A stretch of DNA of 64,000 nucleotides from Pomacea canaliculata (Eukaryota > Mollusca > Gastropoda > Architaenioglossa > Ampullariidae): contig NC_037594.1 in NCBI RefSeq assembly GCF_003073045.1, forward strand, positions 33,490,338 through 33,554,337, given 5' to 3'. The notes below the pieces were generated by a model that was given only the letters and a program-made list of their open reading frames with translations, did no database searches and was not told the origin of the DNA. This document shows, piece after piece, positions 52,301-64,000 of the stretch (position 1 is the stretch's first letter; every line of letters begins with the position of its first letter). Made by a program: the position numbers and the translations under genes.

Positions 52301-53827
52301 TTAGTTAAATGATTTTACGGTGAATATGGTTTGTGTTCCTTAGTTGTGTGTTCTCGTGTAGCTTTCACTCCTGTACTAACAGTGGCTAACATGTGCTAAC
52401 TCTTTGTAGTGTATTGCTTACTTTAGCTCCTGTTAGTAAAGAATTGCCATTGTGATTATAAAATGTTCAGAGACCTTTTAAATCTTATTTGTCTTGTGCT
52501 GTATTGTCTGCGGCAGTTTTATAGTGGTGGTGTTTGTGTACCTGGTGGGTGGGATCATCATCAACAAAGCACGACAAGCAAATGGCGTGGAACTCATTCC
52601 AAACATTGGTTTCTGGCGAAACTTTCCGGTTCTTGTAAAGGTATGAAGATTCCATGAATACTTTGTACGGTTGCTATGAAGCATTTGAATGATTTTCTTT
52701 AAACTAAGTTAAATGGGAGTGTATAAGTCGAATGGATGAGTAAGAGTATTTATTTGATTATACTATTGTTAAAGAAAGAAATGTAAACTTGAAAGAAATA
52801 GAAAAATATTAGCAAGAAGCAAAATGTCCGTGCGTCAAAGGAGCACGAGAAGAGGAACGAAGAGGTGAGAAATAAATGCTATACGAATCTTATAATTTGA
52901 TTTTGTCCATAAAACATCTTATAAAGATTTTTCTGCTACAAGTTTTATTTCTGTAAGAGTGAAGCCTGTATTGTTCAGCTGGATACCGATCTATTCAACC
53001 ATTTACCTATTCGACCAAGTCTGAGTCAATTCGATCACAGCCTGCACGACCACGAAGCGCACAGAAGTTACTATTCTCTGCTCATTGTGTGTAAACGAAA
53101 CGATACATTTTTTTCTATTTAGATTATTTAAATGATAAACTTTGTGGTACATGGAAATCTCCAACAAAACAAAGTATCAACTAAAGTGACAACGCGTTTG
53201 CAGCCAGCTTGAGTGACTAAAAAGACCTGGTGTACAAGTTTTAGCAAGACAGACGGCATAAGGATCCAGATAACCATCAAGCAAGAACACCGCATTTGAT
53301 GAGTCTAATTGATTACGGGTTTTGATGAAGATCGAATCGACTTTAGTCTGTGGTTGAATTGATTCGTGCCGTGGTCGAATTGGCTAATGGTCGAACTGAC
53401 TGGCCCCGCTCTGTCGTGCATGAGGCACAAAGTGTCGAATTATCTGTACTGATACTTATCTGAAGCGAGGGAGCAAGCATTGCACTATCTTATTAAATTC
53501 TGCAGTCAGTGAAGCTGATATTAAACTACGAATATGCATGATGTATTGCCTCGTGACAACTTGACAGTATCTCAGTGATCAGAGTGTGTTCAGGTTATAC
53601 AGATATCGTATACACATGCTCGGTTATAGGCCAACGTGCTTCCTTTTTATCTCTAAAATAATTTCCTTTTCTCTAATAACGGCTAAATATTATTGTGTTT
53701 AAATTTAAGAATTTTTCTTGTACGCCAACCAATCGTTTATTGAATCTCTTTTTCTTTTCAGGATGGCTTTGGTTTTGTAGGCGGGAGAGTCAGTAGGTCA
53801 AGGAGTGGTTATGAGGCCAAGCTTTGA
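49320..53827 (+). CDS. Cation-dependent mannose-6-phosphate receptor-like protein 1
   Basis: Seven exons with matching phases: 49320-49516, 49955-50042, 50419-50537, 51226-51310, 52159-52250, 52517-52640 and 53762-53827 (256 residues). A signal peptide (SSPLWVLSLLWCFCPP) leads into an MRH-type lectin-like domain: CRWTAQDGAVIDLTS, WYYSYNPCFAF, VCQSGYGAYYQAGD, SWVALICDKS, YRFELTTVCACDGAC. One membrane span follows (VGTILIIVFIVVVFVYLVGG), then a cytoplasmic FW...LVKDGFGF block that matches the CD-MPR tail (AFWQDLGNLVADGCDF in human). The tail ends GYEAKL. CD-MPR carries lysosomal hydrolases from Golgi to endosomes. The Gln and Glu positions used for phosphomannose binding look present (VCQ, FEL). 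The Arg after ICD/SCN is Lys here, so ligand specificity may differ. A tandem paralog begins 950 bp downstream. Confidence 0.85.
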
Positions 53828-54777
53828 CAGTCACTGGAGACAACTGGATCGCAACCATAAAAGCAAACCATCTACGATACACATATTTTCGATCATCCAA
53901 AGGCTATGAAAAGGGATAAATTCTTTGACAAGGCAAAAGTATAATCAAAAGACTACTTTTAATACCTTAACCATATTTGTGCGTTCTTGATATTATATTT
54001 ATGTATTAAATTTGATATGTCTAGACGAGCGTTACTTTTGTCTCTATTGTACTGACTGGTTTCACTAATGGCACTTCGCAGGCAAAGCTACACAAATTCT
54101 TAGAGACATGGGGCTTGAACTTCAGAAACACCAAGTAATACCCAACAGTTTATTAATGTAGCCGTCAGCTATCCGAAAAGAATTTTTCCAGAGTTTCATG
54201 CTCTCATTCTCTTTTTCTTTTAATTTTGAGCATTAGTCTTTGACCATCTGTTCTCTGCAATTAGACTATTTGGTGGAAATATTTTGCTGGATGGATAAAC
54301 ATAATGGCGACGAAAATGTTTTATACTTTCTTCAGCCACTACATCGATAAATTCCTGTCGTTTCTCGCCAGCCTAACACGGACACGATCGGAAATTAAGA
54401 ATGAGGTCAAGGGTCATAAGGCAAAGATGATATCATGTAATCTGTCATGCTGGCATAGGTTAACCTACCTAGCAGAAAGAAAGAAATGTAATTATTAATC
54501 ATAAACACACAAACACACACACACAGATATAAATAAATATAGGCTTGCGCGCACGAGGATAAATGTAAAAGTACCGTTCCTCTCAAACGATGCTCAACAA
54601 CGTGACCTTACTGATATGACCTTTCAAGTGATGTGCCCCTTGGCTAAGCATCAAGATATATTTATTTCACTCCTTATCACACACTGACACAAGCAGTCAT
54701 GAGCGGGAAGTGATGTCACACAACATTCGTTACCAGCATTCGAACACCCACTTGCAGTGAGCGACTGACAATGAGAC
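53828..54777. other. Spacer between receptor-like paralogs
   Basis: 3' UTR of the first gene (ATTAAA near 54,005) and 5' flank of the second. A short CA repeat lies at 54,509-54,523. No further gene. Confidence 0.6.
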
Positions 54778-57773
54778 ATGAGGACCCGCAGAACCGTCAG
54801 GCGAGCATCACTTCTGTCTCTATGGTTCTGCATCGTGACGCTGCCATGGCAACCGTGCAAAGGATCAAATGCATCGTCGGGTCAGAGGTTAGGCTTTGAT
54901 GGATGTACTTGGGTCACAGACAGCGGGGGCACCATCGACCTTAGCAGTCTGGGGTTAACCAACGGCAAACCCAGGTGAGCAGCGTTTAGTTAGTGCATTC
55001 AACACCACAATATCGTGCAGGACCATTTTATCAGTATCAAGGACTTTTTTTAAAAATTCTACTTGAGAGTGAAACAGTAAGAGCTGTCATCACCATCAGC
55101 ATCATAGTCATCAGCAGTAGCAGCAACTAGTTCAAATGATAGTGTGGCAGGTATTAAATACTTTTAAGATACTTTCTGGAAGGTAACCGACGCCATTTGT
55201 TTCAATCTTAGTGTGGTTTGTTGACAGACACGGTTGTAGCAAAACTGGTTCTCTACCTCAGTCTATGTCACGGCCTGGAAGAGTTTTTGTGGAGAGAAAT
55301 AAAGGGATTTAACTCTTTATTACGGCTTTAAGGTAAGAGGAGTTACTCCCCTTATATTGACCTGTTCCTTGAAGCGTCGTCTTTGTGTGATTTTGTTTGT
55401 TTGTTTTTGTTTTTGTTTTTTTACGTGCGTCAATTATTCTGAGAACAGTTAAGGTATTGTCAGTTCTTTTGTTCTTGTTTCATTGTAGTTTTAAGAATGT
55501 TGCAATAAGACTTGCAGTCTATGTTCGAGTTCAAGATAGTTGTCAAAATGTGTGAGGCGATATTTTGATGGTTGAGTACTGATGTGTTCTGGACAGATTT
55601 CTAGACGTACCCGGTCCTGACAATTTTTACTACTCTTACAACCCGTGTTACCCGTTTGACGAAGGCAATGCATGTGTCGACGCCGCTGTATGTATATTTT
55701 TACTGCATTATTTAGCCGTTTAAGAATGTAAGAATACCTTGCTCTGACTTTAATCTTTAAAATATTAGCACAATGTCCTGCTAAAATTCTGTCTACGAAG
55801 CTTAAGGGTTCGTGGTTCTTTACTGATTTATAGACAGGCTGAAATTTAACATTTTTTTATCCCAGCAGCAACTAAGATCAGGATCCTTTATCTCCTACTT
55901 GTACTTGTTCTCAGCTACTGAAGCTTAGACATCTGAGGATAATCCTCCCATGTATGTGTCATTACAGTACAATTCATTTGACAAGCCTGACTCTAATAAT
56001 GTGACGTCACAGTGTGTCAGACTGATATGTCACTGTACTACCAAGCCTGACTCTAATCATGTGATGTCACAGGTGTGTCAGACTGACATGTCACTGTACT
56101 GCCAAGCCTGACTCTAATCATGTGATGTCACAGGTGTGTCAGACTGACATGTCACTGTACTATCAAGCCGGCGACGCCAGCTCCCCATCTCTGACGGAGG
56201 AGTCGGGACGTCCGGCCATTTTGTATCAGGCCAGCAGAGAAATACTGAGGTGACTATGCCAGTCTTGTCATGTCGAAGAAAATTATAAAATAGGAAATGT
56301 ATGTTTGTAAGGTTTTTTTTCTCATATAAATGGTGAAATTTTTTATTGGCACATAAGATTTTGAACTGTAGACTAGTTTGAGAAGCCTTGAGTTTGTCTT
56401 GTCACTCTCGCTCCATTATTTTTGTATCCCTTGGTATGGAGAGTAGTCGACATTGTCACCTTTCCCCATTCTACCATCACCCTAGCCGAGGAAAAATTGC
56501 ATAATTGATTCTGCTGGTGGTGAAGACGTACTTGTACCTCGTTTTTCTGATGCCATTTGTGCTCAGGAAGACATGGGTGGCCCTCATCTGTGACACCACA
56601 GCATCGCAGCCCTCGCTGAAAGCTTTGGGCGACCTTGGATACGGGGAATATGTAAGTATTCACTGGAAGAACGCCATTGTTTACTACATTAATATAGGAT
56701 TATACTTGAGGATGGCAGTGGTGCAGGTGTAGGTAGTGACTTTGCTGGTGCTGTGACACTTGCCATCCAATAAGAGTTAAAGAAGGAAATAAACCAAACT
56801 TTTCTGAGTGAACTTTGCCCTTTATTGCTACAGCATGCGTCAATAAGCTATCACTTTCACTAACGAACGGTTTCACTCACTGCAGCATCTGGAACTGACT
56901 TCCGTCTGCGCATGCCCAGATGGATGTTCGGGGACTGTGATTGACATCACCATTGTGATTGATGTTAGCATCGGAACCATACTGGACCTCGTGTAAGACT
57001 TTCAATGAAAGTTTATAATCCTGCGCTTGTATCCCTTATGAAATATCACAAGCCACAGAACATCACACCCATAACTGAATCCCAGTAAATATATTCATTA
57101 CACCAGATAACTATATAAATCCTACCAAAATGTGCAAAGCACTGGAAAAATATCGGAGATATAAAGGGAACTAAAGTAAATTTGTTTTTGAGCAGAATTT
57201 TGTTTTGTCTTCCGTGGCAGTCTGGTGAGCTTACTGATGGCTTACCTGATGACCGGGTGGTGTACAACAGGATCAGACACCAGGCCTCAGGTGTGGCCTT
57301 ACTGCCCAACGTTGACTTCTGGCGAGCTCTACCTGGCTTGGTGAAAGTACGTTTGTATCTATGTTGATGACAAAATGCTTTGCTGTCTTAATTGATAAAA
57401 CGTAACAGTATCTGCTGGAAAGTATTCTCAGTTTATTTCTAAAATCACAAAAAATACCCAGCTATCATCACATTTACTTCATGGATACAACAATCATCAC
57501 ATTCTACATCACGGACAGAACAATCATCGCTTCCGTTTTTCTGTCTTTCTTTTCTGTTTTAGTGGGTTTCTTTTTGATACCCCCTCTTCCTTTCTTAGTC
57601 ATTTTTTCTTCATTTCTTCATTAATTAATGAATTGATTCATTCATTGTCTTGCTCTTTTGTATTCTCACGGTGTCTTCATACTTTAATTGCCATCCAGGA
57701 CGGCTTTCTCTTCACGCCTGGCCTGTTCACCTGCGTCAGGGCAAAAGGAAAAGGCTATCAACAATATTCCTGA
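54778..57773 (+). CDS. Cation-dependent mannose-6-phosphate receptor-like protein 2 (frame break)
   Basis: Seven exons mirror gene 1: 54778-54974, 55597-55687, 56134-56249, 56567-56651, 56886-56992, 57221-57346 and 57699-57773. Exons 1 and 4 have exactly the same lengths as in the paralog (197 and 85 bp). Signal peptide (ASLLSLWFCIVTLPWQ), then CTWVTDSGGTIDLSS, FYYSYNPCYPF, VCQTDMSLYYQAGD, TWVALICDTT, HLELTSVCACPDGC. A membrane span crosses exons 5-6 (VIDVSIGTILDLV, LVSLLMAYLMTG), followed by NVDFWRALPGLVK and DGFLFTPGLF in the tail. Exon 6 is 126 bp where the paralog has 124: the membrane frame and the tail frame differ by one base at an ACCGGGTGGTG stretch near 57,256. This is a frameshift or an assembly indel. 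The exon 3 acceptor is preceded by two duplicated decoy copies. Residue after ICD is Thr, so phosphomannose binding is uncertain. Confidence 0.8.
55982..56168 (+). repeat. Triplicated 60-61-bp unit spanning a splice acceptor
   Basis: Three tandem copies of CAAGCCTGACTCTAATCATG, then TGATGTCACAG|GTGTGTCAGACTGACATG. Each carries the intron end and the first ~30 bp of exon 3 of receptor-like gene 2. Only the last copy continues into an open exon; the first two reach TGA. Confidence 0.9.
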
Positions 57774-59944
57774 CCTCTAAAATAATCAACTTTATTTAGG
57801 ACCAGGAATGTTGACCAACTGTCAGTGTGATAAGATTTCTGTTTTAACAACGAGCACCAAGTGTAGTTGTTTCATGGAAGTTGTAAAACATGCTATCATG
57901 AGGACGACAGCAGCACCAGTGGTTTACTGAAGTTTTGTTTTGTTTTGTTTTGTCCCTGTGCTTTACTGACTTTAGCTTGTGACATCCGTTCTTTTCTCTC
58001 TTGTTTCGCCATATACTAGCATTCAGACTGAATTCGTTCGGGTTCGACACACGCTCGAGCAGCTCTTGGGTGACAGTAGCAAGATAAGAGCACTCAGCTC
58101 TCAATCTCATCAACGGCTTTCTCAAACAAAATGCGATTGATGTAGGGGAGCCTTCGCTATTTCCCGGTAATAATCTCCAACCTTCTTTGTTATGACATCG
58201 TGTGTGCCGTTGTCAACATGGCCTGCCTGTCTTGATCAAGCACGACAATCGGCTTTAGACAGCTTTGTGTACATGCGATTGTGAGCGAAGCAGGGAGTGT
58301 ATATGGAGTGTGTTGGAGAGAAAACGAACGAACAAAAGAATAGTGGACACACGCGATATTGACTTTCTTTTTTTTCTTATATCATTTTTCTTAGTTTTGA
58401 ACACATGGTTTAAGTCAGTCCAGACTAAAATTCTTAAAACGATTAAAAATTTCTGTTACTGTTTATTTAATCAATAAATTAATGGTTTGATTTGATTTTA
58501 TTGTCTGTGTGCTTATTAGAACGAAAGGTTGACTGCAACTGGCGTTTATATTGCTTTGAGCAGTATATCATGAGCTGTTTCCGTGTGAGAAAGAAAGTGT
58601 AAATATTCACACAAGCTGACTTACAATATACTGTGTCATTATCCCTGTTATAAGCTTTTAACATTAGCTTGTACCGGAATTACTTTACTTACATCAGAGG
58701 ACTTTGTTGATCGTTCGAACGTCATGATATACGGATTAATCGACAGGTAAATATAGTCGTCACGCATACAATAGGCAATTAACGATTCAATGCACCCATT
58801 TCACCTGGCCAGACATTACAGGTGTACTGACAAGCGAACCATTTGTAATCTCTGTTATCAAACTGTCAGGGTCTCAGTGCATTAAACAGAACTCTCTCTC
58901 TCTCTCACTCACACACACACACCATGACTGAACTAATTTTAAAAAAATAGACCTGTTGAAAGTTCAGATGACTAGTCAATCAAAAGTAGAAGTGAATGGT
59001 TATGTGGTTGTGTGTGTATACGCGCGCTTGTTAGTGCGTATGTGTGAGATTGAGAGATGCATTAAGTATATGTTATCCTGTGTTTTAAGTGTCTTTATAT
59101 GTATGTGTGTCTTTGTGTGTGCATGCATGTGTGTAATCAAGTTCACCCATGAAACAAGAATGAGATAAAGTAAATATGTGTTTGTGTATTGATTTGTGTG
59201 CGCGCTCGCGTGCGTGTGTTCGGGGTGGGTTTGTGTCGGGTATCTTCTACAGTTTGTCTCACCTCTGATACAAGCGATGCATACCCAATGTGTTACTCAC
59301 GGATAAACTTTTGTGTGTACAGAAGTAGGCGAATTCTCGGTGCACTCTCTAAAAAGTCCGAGCGTACCCTTGTTTTAGATTGTGAAGTTCAATGTATCTT
59401 TTTGTGTGTACAGTACGAATTCTTCACTTTTTCACTTTATTTTAACTTTTCACTTATTTTGCCATAGACGTGAGGCTACAGCCCTAAACTTTACAGGTCA
59501 CAGCGTCTGGGGCACTCTGTGACCCCTTTTGCTTTTTTTTTTTTTTTTTTTTTTTTTAATCTCTAAAGCCTGCCTAGTGCCTGTCACTGAGTACTGATAT
59601 CATCGGGAAGTTTATTGTCTCTCTCTCTTTTAAAACTTCAACTCCCTTTGTACTGGCTTAATTACCTGTCGACATACGACAAATAACAGAGTACCCCTGT
59701 CGCATAATTCACTGGCTGTTTATTACTCTCACTTGCAGACTGACCAGGAGATAAGCACACCTGGACAAGACTATATTTTAACTAATAATGACAATAGAAG
59801 ACAGACGTTCTCTCTCTGTGCCCACGCGCAGTGAACGTGAAGACCATGTTCTAGACTGTTCCGGGTCTTCACGCGCTAGGCCCCCTGCAACGTCAAATAA
59901 TTTATCATCATTTCTGTCGACGTCATCAGTGTGTGACGTCAAGA
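57774..59944. other. Intergenic, no gene seen
   Basis: 3' flank of receptor-like gene 2 (AATAAA near 58,470) and upstream DNA of the tetraspanin gene. It contains CT/CA microsatellite DNA (58,893-58,922), GT-rich stretches (59,000-59,140) and a T28 run (59,530-59,557). Confidence 0.55.
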
Positions 59945-59945
59945 G

Positions 59946-59953
59946 TATAAATT
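59946..59953 (+). promoter_or_regulatory. TATA box of tetraspanin gene
   Basis: TATAAATT is preceded by TGACGTCA-like sites (GTGTGACGTCAAGAG). It predicts a start near 59,975 and a non-coding first exon ending at a GTGACG donor (CGAAGACAG|GTGACGG) near 60,103. Confidence 0.55.
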
Positions 59954-60582
59954 ATTGCGCAAGTCTCTGAGGGTTGTGGTCAACAAAAACAACATACTTC
60001 CTGTCGAGAGGTCGACAAACATCTCTCTACTACTACTACATGGCTCTACTACTTTCATTCTTCTTGTTTTCTCGCCAGCACCATTGCTCGAACTCGAAGA
60101 CAGGTGACGGTAAGTGTTGACTAAATGTTTCTACTGTGTGTGTCGACATGACTTATTTTGATAATCACTTGTTTTATACTGGTTCAGATGTAGCTTGTCA
60201 ATTGTCTCGTGTAAAAAATGATCGTATTTATGCACTTATTTATGTAAGCGTTTGTGTGTGCGAGCGTTCACGATCGGTTGCTTAAGTTTTACCCTCGTTG
60301 TTTATTTAGTTGAACGCTGCGATGACTGGTTGTTTAGTTCAGCTTTCATTAAAGTATATGTTTTGGTAAGCATGCCCATTTCCGTTTGCTTATTGAAAAT
60401 TAGTCCTACATTATTTGTTTTGTTAAACATTACCCCGCAGTTTGTTTACTTCAGCCCTACCACCTTACCCTGCACTGTTTTGTTTCATAACAAATGTTTA
60501 TGTTTTTCAGCTCGTACTCTGACAAGTCAGACGCACAGTGACTAAAGTGTGTGGAAATTGTAAATAGCAGACAGCTTCCACC

Positions 60583-63229
60583 ATGAGCACCATATGTGTT
60601 GTCAAGGTTATCGTCGGTATCGTCAACATCGTCCTTTTTGTAAGTCACGTAGATTCTGCCTTTCTTTTTCTATTATCTAAATTCTTTTCTTAGTATATCT
60701 TTTTCTTTCTCGCTGTTTTTCTCTCTATCGCAAATCTGTTATTTCTGATTTTGTTTGTTTCTTTGTCATGTGTTTCTTTCCTCTTTTATCTTTCTCCTAT
60801 GTCTTTCTCTCTTTCTTAGTGAGAAAACCTGTGTATGTGTGTGTGTGCACGCGTCTGCTTTGCTGTTGCATTCTTTGAAGATGGATAAAGGTAGGTGTGG
60901 CGGTTTATGCTTTATCGACTGTCATTTTGAAAAACAATTGCTTATTACAGCAGTAGTAAAGAGAAAGAAGAGCGGCACTGAAGCGGAAATGGCGTTCTTT
61001 TAACTGATTTTTTTTTTCTTTCAGGCATGCTGACCTTTGGCCTTTATTTGCTCATTGTAGACTTCCTTCAAATATATGATCATCGCATGTCAACCTGCTG
61101 CTTGATTTTTCGGTTTCTCTCAACTACTTTCTCCATTTTTCATATGTGTATGCCTGCAACAGCGACAATCCGATGATAACACAATGAACACCACGAATAT
61201 TAATACCTGAATCTTACTTGCCTTTCTCAGATGGCGGGAATGACGATGTTCGTGATTGGTCTCGTGATCCTGACGGAGCCGACATTCTCGCAGACAGCAT
61301 TGCCTCGGTGAAGAGTGGGCTGGAGGAAGCAGCCAAGCGGGCGGGCATCACCTTGGTAACAAGCAGCTTCAGCGTCGCCTCCATTGCCTTCTGCTTTAGT
61401 GTCGCGCTCATCATCTTCGGCATCTTTCTGGCCGTCGTCTCTGTCCTCGGGTTCATCGGCGTCTCCTGCGGATTCAAGTCTGCCCTAGTGGTGGTGAGTA
61501 TCCTCATCATCATTATCGTCGTCGTCGCGTCGTAATCGCATTATCAACAACATTACTATCAGCAACAACCGTACAATCTATTAAGACTATTAGAATTATT
61601 AAGTTCTTCGAAAATCTTCAAGGAAACTACGGATGTGACTTTTTCCAAATAAAACATATTGCAGACTTCAAAAGTATCTCTAGAAAGATTTAACAGAGTT
61701 GCCTGATTGCCTCATAGTCTCTCTCTGCCCTCGGTGGACATGGATATCTGTAATGTCTTTTGAGTGCTCAGTCTCGCTTCTTTCACTGTCGTTGCAGCAT
61801 TTAATCCTCACGCTCATCTTGTTCCTCGCACAGCTCGTACTCGTCCTCATCGCCGTCATCAACCCCAGTGTGGTAAGTCCATGGTCACAAGTTCACAAGG
61901 TCGTTCGCACATTTTTGTAACATTTACTTAGTGTGCATCAAGCACACACACAATCTCAGGAGTTACCTCTAAAAATATATTTCCCTTTCTGACTCAATCA
62001 AGCCCCAGTGCTTTCATTGTTATGGAAATTATCGTTTTTTTCCCAACAGTAAAAGAACACCTTTAGGGAATCAGGACCAGCTGAGTTTTAAGATATCTAT
62101 TTTCACCGATGCTGCTTTCTGTCTGACAGTTTGACGATGCTGTCAAGCCTCATTTGAAACAAACGATCACTGAAAACTACTCAGGCATGAACAGCTCCGA
62201 CTCCACCACCCAGATTTGGAACGGTGTGATGATTAAGGTAGGTTTAACTTATTAATTCATGGCAATTTAAAACATGCATATAATTGCTGATGTTGACATT
62301 GCATGAAACTTATGTATTGTTAAATTCATCCAACTATCTATTAAGCGCACTTATCTATGATTCTTGACTTAATTCAGCCCGCCAGCGCCAAACAAACAAA
62401 GGATAACATTCATCACATTTCAGCTAAGAAGAGATGTAGAAATTCATATATTATATATCTTTATCACAGAGAACGGCTGCACGAGCTTCAATAATTGTAA
62501 CCATCTTTAAAAACAAAAGTAAACGCTTGCCTTGAGCAGCAAATAAACACGTTGGCTCATTTTGTCTTTGAGGACGATAGTGAAATGCTTTCTCATGACG
62601 TGGTTGTAGCTGAGTGCTGTGGTGTCGACAACTACAACGACTTCTACTCGTCTTCCAAGTGGCCGCGGAAGCTGGGTAACACCAGCAACTTCACCACTCC
62701 TCTGGCCTGCTGCAAAACTATCAACACTGATTATACCTGTGCTGTTACACCAACACCAGCCACCAGTAACTACTTAACGGTGAGATGACACCTTTTCTTG
62801 GAAATATTGTGTAGCAGGTGCTTTTTCTCTAGCCTGTAACGTGTAGAACTGTTTCGGTGAGTTGATGCCAAGTAGTCTCGCGAGGATTAGTTTGATGAGC
62901 AGTAATAGCCAGTAAACTTTAATGAGTGATCTGTGGGAGTGGTGCAATAATCTACAAAATAAATAGAACAATTTTTAATACTTCTCTTTGCAATCTTTAT
63001 AAGATTTATGGGTTTTAAACTTATCATAGGTATTGTATGAGTTTGGCAGCAGCAATGATCTTCGTGCTTTGCCACAGACTAAAAACCTTTTTAAAATGAA
63101 ATCTTTGCACGGCGTGTTACGTACCTCGATATATTTTCTCCGTCATTTCAGGGATGTTACTCCAAATTTTGGGATTTCATCCAGTCTGGTATTGCAATCG
63201 GCATCGTTGTGGGAATACTAGCATTTCAG
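60583..63229 (+). CDS. Tetraspanin (3' end outside window; frame break in exon 2)
   Basis: The start codon lies in a Kozak context (TTCCACCATGAGC) in a second exon whose acceptor is at 60,510. Coding exons: 60583-60639, 61231-61493, 61798-61872, 62130-62237, 62540-62779 and 63152-63229, all GT-AG. TM1 is VKVIVGIVNIVLF + MAGMTMFVIGLVIL. TM2 is SVALIIFGIFLAVVSVLGFI, TM3 LILTLILFLAQLVLVLIAVI, TM4 SGIAIGIVVGILAFQ. The large loop has the hallmark CCG (VVAECCGVDNYNDFY), a CCKT pair and a final GCYSKFWDF. Tetraspanins organise membrane microdomains with integrins and other partners. Exon 2 is 263 bp: TM1 reads in one frame and TM2 in another, so one base appears to be missing around 61,275-61,300. 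The last exon, with the C-terminal tail, lies beyond 64,000. Confidence 0.85.
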
Positions 63230-64000
63230 GTAAGTTTTCTTTGTGACAATTCGCCCTTGACTTACCTGTCGCTGGTGGTACTCTGTTTATTGGAGCTGAT
63301 CGCTGGGTGTTGCTTGACGATCTAATGGTGGATATCGATTATGTAATCGATGGCTATTTATGTATTGACCGCCTGCTGATGATTTTATAATCAACAGTGG
63401 CTTTAGTATACTGGGTTTTTTTTTTTTGGGGGGGGGTTACGTTGGAGTTATATATTTATTTTTACTTATTAATGTTTTATTTTTTTATTTTCATTCACCT
63501 AGTTTCGTTTCTAAATTTCTCAGTATCTAAAACAAAGTCCTTAGACGACAAAATTCATGAATAGTACTCAAAATACTGACGTACCTCACTACCTATCCAA
63601 AATTACAAAGTAACATAGAGCAAAGCGTGTAAAACGAAATAATTGGATAACAAACAAACGCAATTTTATCGGTTTTTTAAAAATTCCAACTTCTAATGAA
63701 AAAGCTTATTGGGAGGTAGATGATAGGTGCAGAATGATTGTATTCTTTGCCTATCTGCTACCGTGCGTTCAGCACTTGAACTTATTACAGAACTCTTCAC
63801 ACAATGACAAAACTCGATCTAACGAAACCAAAATAAAACAAAACCAACATCAACTTACATTGCATACATAAAATTCACTGCGTTACCACCTTTCAATGGC
63901 GCACATTTTCATGGAGGCGATATCCTACATTTCCTTTCAAATTGTGTTACTTTTCTCACTGGTAGTATTCCTATGTTATATGTAATCTTTAGTATTGACT
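63230..64000. other. Intron of the tetraspanin gene, to window edge
   Basis: It begins with the GTAAGT donor after TM4. No further exon is found before 64,000. A T/G homopolymer (63,417-63,437) is present. Confidence 0.6.

Overview
The window is animal nuclear DNA: AT-rich, intron-dense, with GT-AG introns, many microsatellites and a layered set of eukaryotic transposons. The gene families, the tRNA-derived SINE and the LINE/Kolobok/hAT/Tigger mix suggest a mollusc, most likely a gastropod. That placement is inferred from gene style, not proven. There are no operons, CRISPR arrays or prokaryotic signals.

Layout. (1) About 0.5-11.4 kb, minus strand: a secreted Reeler + DOMON protein (FRRS1/ferric-chelate-reductase-like ectodomain) with a signal peptide, a hydrophobic tail suited to a GPI anchor and a TATA box near 11.39 kb; its introns hold a SINE and a hAT relic. 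(2) 14.5-15.7 kb and 32.6-34.4 kb, minus strand: two paralogous galactose-3-O-sulfotransferases, separated by 17 kb of mobile DNA. (3) 16.4-21.5 kb: a 5.1-kb DNA transposon with TTAA target duplication and about 85-bp inverted ends (Kolobok-like). It carries a DDE transposase frame and, divergently, a two-exon gene for a protein resembling the cytoplasmic 'ballast' domain of P2X7 receptors. (4) 25.4-29.4 kb: an internally deleted RTE-type LINE split by a broken Ty3/Gypsy-like LTR element, itself hit by a hAT MITE and by another insertion. (5) 34.4-40.2 kb: gene-poor, with a THAP-domain fragment between two direct repeats.

(6) 40.2-47.2 kb, minus strand: a seven-exon single-pass membrane protein with a cysteine-rich ectodomain and a striking Asp/Tyr tract; a Tigger MITE and a SINE sit in its introns. 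(7) 49.3-53.8 and 54.8-57.8 kb, plus strand: tandem seven-exon paralogs of the cation-dependent mannose-6-phosphate receptor type (MRH lectin-like domain, one membrane span, short tail). (8) 59.9 kb to the right edge, plus strand: a tetraspanin, 3' end outside the window.

Most host genes act in the secretory pathway or at the cell surface (sulfation, lectin-like sorting, tetraspanin, GPI-type ectodomain), but nothing here shows that they form one pathway. Two of them carry a single frame break within otherwise perfectly phased exons, a third has a frame conflict in its first exon and a fourth has an exon without a usable acceptor. Together these may point to residual assembly indels rather than decay. 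The most novel-looking item is the transposon-borne P2X7-ballast-like gene, followed by the Asp/Tyr-rich membrane protein and a triplicated splice acceptor in the second receptor-like gene.
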